From the NCBI GenBank assembly GCA_933207985.1, contig OW240921.1, forward strand, positions 95,207,192 to 95,271,191: 64,000 nt of DNA. The letters are read 5' to 3'. Positions 51,951 to 63,770 of the stretch are shown here, piece by piece. The notes below the pieces were generated by a model, which saw only the letters and a list, made by a program, of their open reading frames with translations, made no database searches and was not told the DNA's origin. The position numbers and the translations under genes are program-made. Positions within the stretch are counted from its first letter, which is position 1. Each line of letters opens with the position of its first letter. This DNA comes from Pelobates cultripes (taxonomy: Eukaryota > Chordata > Amphibia > Anura > Pelobatidae).

Positions 51951-52725
51951 CGGCATGTACTCGTTCAGTCTCCACTTGGAGACCCTTGGTCGATATATGG
52001 GGGAGAGGAGGGGCTGAGCGTTACTGGCGCGTGGTCCGACCACGTCGCCGTCCACTGGACCGCTTTCTTGACCAGGAATAAGTGGTAATGCGTTGTAAAG
52101 AAATAGTCCAGTCGGGAATAGGTTTTGTGGGGTTGGGAGAGGAACGTATAGTCCCGCTCATCAGGATGATGAGCCCTCCAGCAGTCTATCAGTTGGAAGC
52201 GTGTCAGTAAGGCCTTTATCAGGGCTAGGTGTTGTGACGGGACCCTGGACAACCCAGAGGAGGAGTCCCAGCTAGGGTCCATGGTTAGGTTAAAGTCCCC
52301 CCCCCAGGACCAGGATGCCCTCTGCAAAGGCCCTTAGTATGCGTAGGGTGCGAGCAAAAAAACGATAGTGCCATTGGTTAGGGGCATATACATTTGCAAA
52401 AGTGTACATGGTACAGGCTATGGTGCCCTTCAGGAGCAAATAGCGCCCTTCTGGGTCTGTCTTGGTCTCTGTCCCGCAGAACGGCACCTGCCGGTGGATG
52501 AGGATGGCCACCCCTCTCGCCTTGCTTGCTCTATAGTCACTATAGTAACCCTTGGTGTATCTGTGGTCCGTTAGTCTGGGCCTATACCCGTCTTTAAAAT
52601 GCGTTTCCTGGATGTATATCACGTCTGATCTAGATTTATGGAAGTCTCTCAGGGCGCACGAACACCTTGTTGAGACCTCGGGCGTTTATTGTGGTAATGA
52701 GTAGGTCTGCTGGACGCAGTGACAT
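51950..52725 (-). pseudogene. LINE ORF2, endonuclease domain, frameshifted
   Basis: ORF2 probably starts at the ATG at 52723-52725 (MSLRPADLLITTINARGLN). APE-type endonuclease motifs are present: IYIQETHFK, GGDFNLTMDPS, SRLDYFF and WSDHAPVTL, containing the catalytic Glu, Asp/Asn and Asp-His residues. The frame breaks near 52660 and again at a run of nine C at about 52297-52305, where a length change is likely. Confidence 0.8.
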
Positions 52726-53764
52726 ATTGACTGTCCCCGTGGGAGACCCCAGGGTGATAGGTCAGGTGAAGGGGAAGTAGGGAACGAAAGGTGTGGTTTG
52801 GGAAGGGTAGTCTGTCAGTAGTGAACCAGCGTCTGTCTAAGCGCTGTCAGGATGTGGGCATCCAAATTGGGAACACTCCCTTGAGTGGTCCCCCGTCTGG
52901 GGTAATGTGCCCGTCCTCGTGGGGGTCGAGGGGGGTCGCGAGCGCTACTCTGTGCTCGTACGAATGGGTTCAGTGGTGGTACCGGTCTTCTAAAGACTAA
53001 CAGCCTCGTCTTGTGTCCCCCCTAGTGGTTCGTCAAGCAAGTCGCTAAGCTTAGTCTACCTCGCCGTAGAAAAATGATGCCCTAGGGCTATGCCTAAATC
53101 GCAGTGTGTCAGAATCAGTTGCAAAGGTTGAACTCAGAAACTCTTTTAAAAACTAGGGCCTGGGTCAGCCAGTCTGATGTGCCAGCCTACTTGTAACCCT
53201 CCATCAGAGACCCTCTAACTCCGCGGGCCCCACCCTCCCCCCCGTCCCATCCACATCCCGCCAAGTGTGGTGTTTATGGCTGACCCCAACCTCCTCCGTC
53301 TGTCCCCTCTCCCCCCCAGGAGCCTGGGCCCCCCCCCGGACCAGAGGGCCCCCCCACGCTCTCCTGCACGGGTCATCACGCTCAGGAGGGAGGGCACCCC
53401 CAGCCCATGGCAGTCCCGCTGTAAGGACAGGCCCCCCCGCTGCAGGGTATCCCAGCCCCCACCGTGCCTCCCCCCTCTCCGGTGGTAGGGCACCCCCCAG
53501 CCCCCCTTGGCGTCAGTGGCCGTCCCTAGCGAACCTCCAGAGTGGAAAGTCCATGGGCTCCTGGTCCCCCCCCTCTCCAGTCCCTCCCTCTTGTGCCTCT
53601 GAAGCATCAGGAGTTCCCAGGAGGTGAGGGGGTCCCATCGGGGTAAAGTGTCCAAGCGATGTTACCTGCGGTCAGCGGGCCAATTGGCGGGCAGTGTGAA
53701 TGCGTCCGGGTACCTAGAAGAGCCAGGCCCGCAGTTCATGGATCCCTGGATGCTGCCCTGTGGC
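52726..53764 (-). other. Inter-ORF spacer of the LINE
   Basis: About 1 kb between ORF1 and ORF2, strikingly C-rich on the plus strand around 53220-53600. No conserved domain seen in its frames. Confidence 0.5.
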
Positions 53765-54834
53765 CTACGCCGCTGCCCCAGACGGGTGCGTCGCCTGCAG
53801 CCTGCCTCTTCTCTTTCTCTGCGGTCTCAGGTGCAGGGGTTGGCCACCGACGGTGGGTGCGTAGAATGCCAGTGGGTCCGGCCAGTTCATCGGTAGTGTG
53901 GGAAGCTGCAACTCCCGGGTAAGTTGCTGCAGATCCGTCTCCTCTTTCACCAGGAAGGGGCCTGTCGGCGTAAAGACCTGCAGGCCACTAGGAAAAGTCC
54001 AGCGATACCGGATTTTCTGGGTTTGCAGTATCTTGGTAAGTGGGCGCATAGCCCTACGGTAGGCCAATGTCGCTGGGGAGAGATCAGGAAACAGCTGGAC
54101 CTGGGTCCCCCGGAAGAGCAGTCTCTCCGTCGTTCTGGCCCTCTGCAGGATCTCCTGTTTCAGCTGATAACATGCCAGACAGCATATGATGTCTCTAGGG
54201 GGATCCTCTGGAGCCCCTCTGGGGCGGAGAGCCCTATGTGCCCGAATAAAGTCGATATGGGAGGCTTCCGGCCTGTCCAGGAGTTTGTTGAACAGGCCGG
54301 TCAGGATCTCCCGCACTGATTCCGCTCCGGCGGTATTCTCAGGCACCCCCTCACACTCACATTTTGCCTCCTTCCTCTGTTATGCAAATCTTCTATGTGG
54401 TAGGCTATCTGCCGCAGTTGTTCAGTCTGTTTCCTCATGGCGTCTGATGTGGCCGTCTGCACTGAGTGTGTGTGGTCTGAATCAGCCTCCAGCTTCGCCA
54501 CTCTATGATGCAGGCCCTGCAGATCTTCTCTCATGGCGCGCAGCTCCTCTGTAATCAATTTCTGCAGGGCACTGTTTGCCTCCTGCAGATCTGCCTTTGT
54601 TGGCAATTTGCCCAACAGGGCCACCCAGTCTGGATGTAGCCCTGCGTTCCTGTGCCGTCCAGTCTCCTCTCCCCAGGTAGGTGGTGGAATAAGGTCCGCG
54701 GCCTCCGAATCAGTAGAGGACTGGGAGGCAAGGTCCGCCGGCGTAGTCATGTATTGGCGGATCGATGGCGCCGGGGACCCCCTTGGGGTGTCCGCCGTTT
54801 TGGCGGCCGATGTTGCCTTGTGGGATTTCCCCAT
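53765..54834 (-). pseudogene. LINE ORF1 (RNA-binding coiled-coil protein), one frameshift
   Basis: The N-terminal part (54834 to about 54330) starts MGKSHKATSAAKTAD and has heptad-like stretches (LQEANSALQKLITEELRAMR, LHHRVAKLEAD), a coiled coil as in L1 ORF1p. It reaches RRQNVSVRG, the start of the RNA-binding core. The frame then shifts near 54330-54346 and continues to 53765 with SHIDFIRAHRALRPRG and LQTQKIRYRWTFPSGLQV, typical of the L1 ORF1 C-terminal domain. Confidence 0.8.
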
Positions 54835-54930
54835 TTCGCTTTCTGACTCGGTGCTTGGCGAGGTTTAGAGGCAGAACTGACGGGGAGCTCCCTGATTAAG
54901 CCCCCATTTCGTTCGGCTGAAAACATCTTT

Positions 54931-56057
54931 AATGTATGGTTTTTTTTATCTATTTGTGGCATTTTTGGATAGGGGTTAAAGAAAAATACCCCTTTCGGTT
55001 TCATTAGAGATTTGGCCTTTTACCTCAAAGAAGCAAGGTGAGTTGCTAGTATAGGACTCACCTAAGAGGTTTGCCTTGACTTGGCAGATGAGTTTGCCCT
55101 TTTATGGCCATTGGAGTGATACTAAAAACCTCCAATTTTTTAAATGGACATAGATATTATAATTTAGGTGCTTCCTAATCATCTGTATCAACCTTACTAA
55201 TTTATCTACACAACACCTCTTGTCTGGATTTCAAACACCCTCATTTAAAATCTCCTCTCCATTGTCATTTAAAATCAGTACCCATTGTCAAAATCATCTA
55301 AAGCACTTGGTGCTTCTGTGACCTTTAATTTCTTCTTCTTTTTTTTTTTTTTACTTTTCCTAAATAAATTAATCAAAAATTTTTCACATACTAGTTAAAT
55401 ACTCACATCCATCAATAAATTGCTGATCTCAATGCATTTTCATTGAGTTAACCAAGATGCAGTCAGCGTTTTGTCTAAAAGACCTGCTACAAATCACTGT
55501 GACTGCTCTACGCCCTGTCCTTGTAGTTCCAGTGAAGGTGGATACCCTGTCTAGTTGAATTTTCAGTATTATTGCAAGCCTGTCAAAGTGTACTTCTGGC
55601 CAAAAGAATATTAATGTACTATTTTGGCTTGGATCAAAGCCCAGTGATATTGTTTTGCTTGTCCTGACACATTTGTAATCCCTTTAAAAATAATGGGGTA
55701 TATAGTTAAAGAGACAGACAAAATATTGGAGCAGTAGTTTGTTTTCATAAAAAACAAACCATAAAACAATCAAAAAGACATAATAATAATTATTATATTA
55801 ATAACAATAATAATAATAATGATGGCATAATAATATCACCAATGTTTTTAAACAGAGAATATACATTTAGATTTTAACTTGTTTCTAATTATGTTCTTGA
55901 ATCTAGGTGTCATGAAAAGGCTGCATATTTATATCTCACGTCCCGAATTGGTTGTGGCATCATATAGCTTCCAACAGGCTCAGGGTCTGTATTCAAAGCT
56001 AACCATGTGGTTGCTGTGTGTCAAAATGTCTTTGCCTATGCCAGTCTCAAACTTAAC
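54931..56057. other. Intergenic stretch, nothing recognised
   Basis: AT-rich with short homopolymers and an ATA/AAT-rich patch near 55785-55825. No supported ORF. Confidence 0.4.
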
Positions 56058-56455
56058 TTAAAGGAACTCTGTAGTGTCAGGAATATAAAAACCTTTATTC
56101 CAGTGCTCTGCAGGTCCAATAGTGGCTGGCCCCACCCACGTGCCACACCCTTGGCTGAGAACATCAAACTTGATGATCTCAGCAAATTCAATGCTTTTCC
56201 ACAGGAAAGCATTTGGATGCTATTGCGCATGCGCGGCAAACGGCGCTCTGGCCAATCACTATATCCTCATAGAGATGCATTGACTCCTTGCATGTCTATG
56301 GGGAAAGTTCAGCACCATTGTGTAGCCCCTCTAGTGGCCATTTGAGTGTCTCTGAAAAGGCAGTGTTTACATTAAAAGGCCTGCAGGGACAGGCTATACC
56401 AACCAAAACAACTACATTAAACTGTAGATGTTCTGATGACTATAGTGTCCATTTG
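56058..56455. mobile_element. TTAA MITE (piggyBac-like), right TTAA lost
   Basis: Left end TTAAAGGAACTCTGTAGTGT; right end GATGACTATAGTGTCCATTT. The interior has CCCCTCTAGTGGCCATTTGA and CAGGAAAGCATT blocks typical of the family. Confidence 0.75.
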
Positions 56456-56989
56456 CACAGAGTGAAATGACAAGTAGGGGCCAAAAGGAGAGTAAAGGAA
56501 AATGAGTATGGGAAAGAGTGAAAGTTTATTTAAGAGAGAGAAAAAAGGGGGGGAGAGAGAAAAAAGGGGGGCCTCTTGGTTATGTTTGTGACAGATTCTC
56601 TATCCCTGGATTACCATACTGTTATTTTTTGCTTATTTGATACACTGAATAGTTCGGGATATGAAACTCACCGAACACCTGAGACCCATCTAGTTCGTAT
56701 ACCGAACAGCCAGACCACCCAGGGGAATGCGTGTGCGGCTCATTGACCCTTTTCACCCTTGTTCGCACCTCAGTAACCGCAATTATCTCAACATTCTGAG
56801 CGGTTGGCTGGGCGGCCACTGTTTGTATGGCTGAACATGTGGCGGCGGCCATCTTTAGCCGCGAACGCATACACCGGTGTTTGGTCATCAAGTGCATGGA
56901 ATTTAAATCGGGCACTCGGCGGCGTGTACACCGCTAGAACTTCAACTTTCATCAAAGTTCGGCAAAACATGTGAGAATTGAATGGTGTT

Positions 56990-57730
56990 CGGTAGGAGCA
57001 AGCTCCCGTACAAGGAATAAAGACTGAGCTTACTCACAAACCGTTAAGTTCTGTACTTTCTATTGTTTTTGATACTCCCGAAAGAGATCGACCACACAGC
57101 CTGAATTCATGGAACTCTTTTGGGCAGGAGCCTCGTGTGCGGTCGGTCAAACTGAGACTTCCATGGAATTCCTGAACCGATCTGGGTTATTTTTGGATAT
57201 GTTGTTCCCCAGATCTGGGCTATGAGGGGATATGACTATATTTGGGTTTCCGTGTGTTTTGGGGGTATTTTTAATATGTTTTTGTTTTCTGTGCCTGGAG
57301 ATAATTGAGTTTAGTACAGTTCCTGACTCAATTATCTCGCAGGCCCAAATGAGGGATTAACCTATTTTGTATGGGAGTGTCCTGGACCTGAGAGCCAATG
57401 TAATTGTGTAGATGTTTTTACTGTAGTCTACTCTCAGGTCCTGGGGGGAGTGCCCCTTGCATGGGGACTGACATAAAAGGCCAGTTGTGGCTACCAATAA
57501 ATTAGTTCCTGCTTACCCTCAACATAGAGTCTCATCTCATGTTTGTGGGAACCGCTATACCAGCTATAATCACCAGCTCTTGTAAAAGCTATACAGCTAT
57601 ACTGTGCTTGGATGATCGTGCTGAAGATTAGGACAGCATCACTGTGAATAGGGGAAAAGAACACCTCTTGCGCGCGAAACCCCTCTTCCTCTCGCGGTGG
57701 CTGCCACAATGTACAGCGATCGACAGATCA
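56990..57730 (+). mobile_element. Candidate LTR segment
   Basis: Contains a TATA-like ACATAAAAGG at 57471-57480 followed about 15 bp later by AATAAA (57496-57501), and an inverted pair GAGATAATTGAG...CTCAATTATCTC at about 57298-57345. No ends, primer site or coding part identified. It could be another kind of repeat. Confidence 0.35.
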
Positions 57731-58519
57731 CTATAAGACTACCTGCACCTACCTAACACTACTAAAACCTGCACCCGTTAAACAAACAATAAAATAGTTG
57801 TCTGAACATTGTCACATAAAAAACATACTCCAATATATGAATAGCAATATATCAACAAAAGTGACCTTTATTCATAATTGGCTATATAAAACAGTAAATG
57901 TCATCCCTTGGGGCTTATTTCTTCAGATAGTTTCTTAAATCTAAATCAGGAGCATGGAACACATTAGGAAATTATTAAATTATATATTTGAAAGAATAGA
58001 TTGAATGTAAAACCATCAGAGGAAGCTATTCCATTAAGGTGTTCGCTTCAAGCATGGGTCTGTCACAAGTGCACAGACAACAAGATCTATATATAGCGCA
58101 GAATGCTATAAAATAGTGTGCATATTTATTGGAAATCCCACATTAGAAAAGTACCTCTCTTCCTGCCTGTCTCTCATAGGGCTATTAACTAATTCCCACA
58201 AATAAAATACAATGGTGATGTGGCACATATTATAAACTTTTTCATACAGCGTTATGTTTTTGCAGTCAACAATAAATAATATCAGCCACTTCAACACTAA
58301 TATGCAACAATATTTTCCCAAATATTAAATCATTTAAAAGTTTATCCAAAAATCATTTTAAAATATTTTCCCAAATATTAAATAATTTTAAAAGTTTATC
58401 TTAAATCGTTTCAAAAGCATATCCAAAGCAATTAAATATTGGCCTACATCTGAATTTCTAAGTTTTCTGCTCAATTCCTGACAATTCCAAGTTTATTGAA
58501 TAACTCTGTTTGAACCAGT
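57731..58519. other. Intergenic AT-rich stretch
   Basis: Includes a short local duplication around TTTTCCCAAATATTAAAT at about 58311-58388. Nothing else recognised. Confidence 0.4.
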
Positions 58520-59510
58520 CCCCCATAGTTATAGAAACATAGAAACATAGAATGTGACGGCAGATAAGAACCATTTGGCCCATCTAGTCTGCCCAATGTT
58601 CTAAATACTTTCATTAGTCCCTGGCCATATCTTATAGTTAGGATAGCCTTATGCCTATCCCACGCATGCTTAAACTCCTTTACTGTGTTAACCTCTACCA
58701 CTTCAGGAGGAAGGCTATTCCATGCATCCACTACCCTCTCATTAAAGTAATACTTCCTGATATTATTTTTAAACCTTTACCTCTCTAATTAAAGACTATG
58801 TCCTCTAGTTGTCGTAGTTTTTCTTCTTTTAAATATGGTCTCCTCCTTTACTGTGTTAATTCCCTTTATGTATTTAAATGTTTCTATCATATCCCCTCTG
58901 TCTCGTCTTTCCTCCAAGCTATACATGTTAAGATCCTTTAACCTTTCCTGGTAAGTTTTATAGTGCAATCCATGAACCATTTTAGTAGTCCTTCTCTGAA
59001 CTCTCTCTAAAGTATCAATATCCTTCTGAAGATACGGTCTCCAGTACTGCGTACAATACTCAAAGTGAGGTCTCACCAGTGTTCCTTACAATGGCATTAG
59101 CACTTCCCTCTTTCTACTGCTAATACCTCTCCCTATACAACCAAGCATTCTGCTAGAATTTCCTGCTGCTCTCTTACATTGTCTGCCTACCTTTAAGTCA
59201 TCAGAAATAATCACCCCTAAATCCCTTTCCTCAGATGTTGAGGTTAGGACTCTATCCAATATTCTGTACTCTGCCCTTCAGTTTTTACGTCCAAGATGCA
59301 TTATCTTGCACTTCTCCACATTAAATGTCAGTTGCCACAGCTCTGACCATTTTTCTAGTTTACCTAAATCGTTTGCCATTTGGCTTATCCCTCCTGGAAC
59401 ATCAACCCTGTTACATATCTTAGTATCATCAGCAAAAAGACATACCTTAACATCAAGACCTTCTGCAATATCACTAATAAAAATATTAAAGAGAATGGGT
59501 CCAAGTACAA
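58520..59510 (-). mobile_element. CR1-type LINE, 5'-truncated reverse transcriptase end
   Basis: Broken minus-strand frames match the C-terminal half of CR1-like polymerases: RPHFEYCTQYWRP, DIDTLERVQRRTTKMVHG, LNMYSLEERRDRGDMIETFK and AWNSLPPEVVE. Towards 59480 the DNA still encodes VDVPGG-S-MAND-type sequence. The 3' end at about 58522 carries tandem CATAGAAA octamers, the usual CR1 tail. Several stops; inactive. Confidence 0.85.
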
Positions 59511-59693
59511 ACTGTCTGTCTCTAACAGTCCTACGTAGGGCTTTTCACTAAAGTGAGAATCAGGGCTTGGGGGAGAAAGACACAAAAAATAAATAAATGC
59601 ATCTTTACCTGTGTCTCTTGCTCTCCCTATAACTCCATTCTTCAGCACAGGAGTTTATGCCGAAGAGTCGACAGGTGAGAGAAAAACATTGTA

Positions 59694-59767
59694 TTAAAGG
59701 AACATTATAGTCACCAGAACTACTTCAGTTTAATGCAGTGGTTCTGGTGTCTATAGCCTGTCCCTGT
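59694..59767. mobile_element. TTAA MITE, left part, split by a hAT element
   Basis: TTAAAGGAACATTATAGTCA and CCAGAACTACTTCAG identify the family. The element resumes after the hAT insertion at 62171 (CACTGTAAATGCTGCC, GTCACTCAGACGGCCACTAG, CAATGCTTTCCCATGGGA) and fades near 62480. Confidence 0.75.
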
Positions 59768-59775
59768 AGGCTGAG

Positions 59776-60593
59776 CAGGGCCGGACTGGGAGAAAAATTC
59801 GGCCCGGGCATTTTTTTAACACAGCGGCCCACTAAAAAGGGGGCGGGGCAGAGGAGGTGTGTTTTGTCATCACCAATGACAAACACGCCTCCTCTCAAAG
59901 TGAGCATGTTGGTTCAATGCTCTTCCAGGGCAGACCATGCGCAGAGCTCTGCTGAAGAGCTCTAGCATGAGAAAAAAGTCCTGTATTTGTTCTGCACAGT
60001 GCAAGCAAATTTAATAACATGCTTGCACTGTGTTTCCTTGCAACTTGTCTCTGGTGTCTCTATAAATGGATACCAGGAGACAAAAGGCCAGGAAAGAGTA
60101 TTGTGCATGTGTTTGGAGCCTGCTTGTGGTATTGCGTGTGTGTAGAGTGAGCTGGTCGTGGTGTGGTATTGTGTAATAAGGTCGGTTTTAGTCGTGTTGT
60201 GTTTGTGGTGTAATGTGATGCATATGTGGCTCAGGGACCCCCTCCCGCCCGGCTCTGGAAAGGGGTTAAAACTTACCTTTTTCCAGCGCCGGGCGGGGAG
60301 CTCTCCTCCTCCGATCCGCCCCGTCGGCTGGCTGCGCGCGCATTCAGCCGGTCGCATAGGAAAGCATTTATAATGCTTTCCTATGGACGCTTGCGTGCTC
60401 TCACTGTGATTTTCACAGTGAAAAGCACGCAAGCGCCTCTAGCGGCTGTCAATGAGACAGCTGCTAGAGGCTTTGGGGGAAGGCTTAACCCATTGATAAA
60501 CATATTGTGGTTAACCCTAGAAGGACCTGGCACCAAGACCACTTCATTAAGCTGAAGTGGTCTGGGTGGCTAGAGTGGTCCTTTAAGAGTGTA

Positions 60594-60634
<41 letters not shown>

Positions 60635-62170
60635 AAAGTATGTGTGTGGTGCAGTGTGTTGGGGGGTTCTGTGTGTATGTGAGGGTGCGGTGTGTGTGTG
60701 AGGGGTGCGGTGTGAGTGATGGGTGTGAAAGTGCCGTGTGAGAGTGCCGTGTGTGAGAGTGCGGTGTGAGCGTGCTGTGTGAGAGAGTGCTCTGTGAGAG
60801 AGTGCTCTGTGAGAGTGCTGTGAGTGTGAGAGTGCTGAGAGTGTGATGGGTGTGAGAGTGTTGTGTGAGAGAGTGCTGTGTGTGATGGGTGTGAGAGTGC
60901 TGTGTGTGATGGGTGTGAGGTGCTGTGTGTGATGGGTGAGAGAGTGCTGTGTGAGAGAAGTGCTGTGAGAGAGTGCTGTGAGTGTGATGGGTGTGAGGGT
61001 GCTGTGTGAGAGTGCTGTGTGTGTGAAAGTGCTGTGTGTGATGGGTGTGAGAGTGCTGTGAGAGTGCTGAGAGTGTGAGTGTGAGAGTGTTGTGTGAGAG
61101 AGTGCTGTGTGTGTGTGAGAGTGCTGTGAGAGTGCGCTGTGTGTGATGGGTGTGAGAGTGCTGTGTGTGATGGGTGAGAGAGTGCTGTGTGAGAGAGTGC
61201 TGTGTGTAGTGTGTGTGAGAGTGCTGTGTGTGATGGGTGAGAGTGCTGTGTGATGTGTGTGAGAGTGCTGTGTGTGATGGGTGTGAGTGCTGTGTGAGAG
61301 AGTGCTGTGTGTGCTGCTGTGAGAGTGCTGTGAGAGTGCTGTGTGTGATGTGGTGTGAGAGTGCTGTGTGTGTGTGAGAGTGCTGTGTGGGATGGGAGAG
61401 AGTGCTGTGTGTGATGTGCTGTGTGAGTGCTGTGTGATGAGAGTGCTGTGTGTGATGGGTGAGTGCTGTGTGAGAGTGCTGTGTGTGATGGGTGTGAGAG
61501 TTGCTGTGTGATGGGTGAGAGAGTGCTGTGTGTGATGGGTGTGAGAGTGCTGTGATGTGTGAGAGAGTGCTGTGTGTAATGTGTGAGAGAGTGCTGTGTG
61601 TGATGGGTGTGAGTGCTGTGTGAGAGAGTGCTGTGTGTGATGGGTGTGAGAGTGCTGTATAAATGTTATTGTGTGTGTGTGGGGGGGGTTAATTAAAAAA
61701 AAACAAAAAAAACCAGTAATTATTCCCCCCCCTCCCTTCTTACCTTTAGCCTGGGAGAGGGGGGGGGGGGACTGGCACGCTGGCACCTGGCAGGCGGGGT
61801 GGCGGGGTTCCCTGGTGGTCCTCGTGGGTGAGTGAAATCTCGCGAGATCCGGTCGTTGCCATGGCAACGCGCCGGATCTCGCGAGAGGAACCCGGCGGAG
61901 CTGCAAATTAGAGCTCCGCCGGGTCCTCTCTCCAGCCTGGCTGGCTGGCTCCCTCCCTCCCCGCCGGCGGCCGCATGTGGGCCGGTGAAGGAGAGCTTTG
62001 ATCTCCCCACCGGCCCGTCGTGGCAAACAGCGGGGCCGGCGCTGGGAGAGTGCCGGCCCTGCAAAGACCGGCAGGGGAGATCCTGGGACCTCCCCTGCCG
62101 GCCTCGGCCCCATGGCCACCGCGGCCCACCGGGCATTTGCCCGGTGTGCCCGATGGCCAGTCCGGGCCTG
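59776..62170. mobile_element. hAT non-autonomous transposon, copy 1, with TG-rich array
   Basis: Ends CAGGGCCGGACTGG and, inward from the right, CAGGCCCGGACTGG. Flanked by the exact 8-bp duplication AGGCTGAG at 59768-59775 and 62171-62178. No transposase. Contains a captured TTAA-MITE-derived block (about 60230-60587), a minisatellite (about 60600-61665) and a GC-rich right part. Nested inside a TTAA MITE. Confidence 0.95.
60600..61665 (+). repeat. Minisatellite, GTGTGAGAGTGCTGTGTGTGATGG-like units
   Basis: A TA run (60605-60630) followed by about 1 kb of TGTGTGATGGGTGTGAGAG and TGCTGTGTGAGAGAG units. A 544-codon His/Ser/Thr-rich frame on the minus strand is a repeat artefact. Confidence 0.9.
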
Positions 62171-62707
62171 AGGCTGAGCACTGTAAATGCTGCCTTTTCA
62201 GAGAAAAGGTAGTGTTTACATTGCTGCCTAGGAACATCACTAGTGACAGTCACTCAGACGGCCACTAGAGCTGCTTCTAAGTCTGGTGCTGTGCAGTGTG
62301 CAGCACCTATGTTGAGCGTCTCCACGCTCTGTATGTAGGCACTAAATGCTCCCCATAGAGATGCATTGATTCATTCAATGGTGCAGCGAAGTGCAGCATT
62401 TTGCCTCACATGCACAATAGCCTCCCAATGCTTTCCCATGGGAAAGCATGGATTGACTGAGATCATCAAGTTTGCCAAAGTGAAGAGCACACTCTTATTA
62501 CTTCAAAATAAATAAGATAAAAAAAATTGTTTTTTACTGCTGTGCAGTAGCATACATTCACCATTTCAGTCCCATTACCAAACATTTCTTAATATGTCAA
62601 GGTAGTTGGGCTGAAAAATTGATTCTATGCAAATGCACGTCTGCTTACAATAAATCCGCTCTTTTCTTTATTTTGAAGCCCTATGAGTGCTTTCTTTCAC
62701 ATTTGAG

Positions 62708-63762
62708 CAGGGCCGGACTGGGAGAAAAATTCGGCCCGGGCATTTTTTTAACACAGCGGCCCACTAAAAAGGGGGCGGGGCAGAGGAGGTGTGTTTTGTC
62801 ATCACCAATGACAAACACGCCTCCTCTCAAAGTGAGCATGTTGGTTCAATGCTCTTCCAGGGCAGACCATGCGCAGAGCTCTGCTGAAGAGCTCTAGCAT
62901 GAGAAAAAAGTCCTGTATTTGTTCTGCACAGTGCAAGCAAATTTAATAACATGCTTGCACTGTGTTTCCTTGCAACTTGTCTCTGGTGTCTCTATAAATG
63001 GATACCAGGAGACAAAAGGCCAGGAAAGAGTATTGTGCATGTGTTTGGAGCCTGCTTGTGGTATTGCGTGTGTGTAGAGTGAGCTGGTCGTGGTGTGGTA
63101 TTGTGTAATAAGGTCGGTTTTAGTCGTGTTGTGTTTGTGGTGTAATGTGATGCATATGTGGCTCAGGAACCCCCTCCCGCACTGCTCTGGAAAGGGGTTA
63201 AAACTTACCTTTTCCAGCGCCGGGCGGGGAGCTCTCCTCCTCCGATCCGCCCCGTCGGCTGAATGCGCACGCGCGGCAAGAGCTGCGCGCGCATTCAACC
63301 GGTCGCATAGGAAAGCATTTATAATGCTTTCTATGGACGCTTGCGTGCTCTCACTGTGATTTTCACAGTGAAAAGCACGCAAGCGCCTCTAGCGGCTGTC
63401 AATGAGACAGCTGCTAGAGGCTTTGGGGGAAGGCTTAACCCATTGATAAACATAGCAGTTTCTCTGAAACTGCTATGTTTATAAAACAATGGGTTAACCC
63501 TAGAAGGACCTGGCACCAAGACCACTTCATTAAGCTGAAGTGGTCTGGGTGGCGCATGTGGCGGCGCGTGTGGGGCGGTCAGGGAGATCCTTGATCTCCC
63601 CACCGGCCCGTCGTGACAAACAGCGGGGCCGGCGCTAGGAGAGTGCCGGCCCTGCATAGACCGGCAGGGGAGATCCTGTGATCTCCCCTGCCGGCCTCGG
63701 CCCATGGCCACCGCGGCCCACCGGGCATTTGCCCGGTGTGCCCGATGGCCAGTCCGGGCCTG
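62708..63762. mobile_element. hAT non-autonomous transposon, copy 2, lacking the array
   Basis: Same ends as copy 1, flanked by its own exact duplication CATTTGAG at 62700-62707 and 63763-63770. The first 480 bp or so are almost identical to copy 1. After the MITE-derived block (truncated at about 63556) it passes directly into the GC-rich right part, so the 1-kb minisatellite and part of the adjoining sequence are absent. Confidence 0.95.
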
Positions 63763-63770
63763 CATTTGAG

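Larger units (their letters stand above)
49670..54930 (-). mobile_element. Near full-length L1/Tx1-clade LINE with internal RT deletion
   Basis: Read on the minus strand, it has ORF1 at 54834-53765, a GC-rich inter-ORF spacer, ORF2 from about 52725 to 50159, and a 3' UTR ending at a T-rich tract near 49670-49700 (its poly(A) in this orientation). ORF2 keeps the endonuclease and C-terminal region but has lost the reverse transcriptase core, so it cannot retrotranspose. It belongs to the same clade as the LINE at 29171 but a clearly different family. No target-site duplication was found. Confidence 0.85.

Noticed and set aside
53215..53655. Gly/Arg-rich 146-codon frame and Pro-rich opposite frames
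   Set aside because: Lies in the C-rich inter-ORF spacer of the LINE; composition alone keeps it open.
60485..62119. 544-codon open frame on the minus strand
   Set aside because: It is translation of the TG-rich minisatellite and hAT sequence: His/Thr/Ser repeats with no domain, and it crosses element boundaries.
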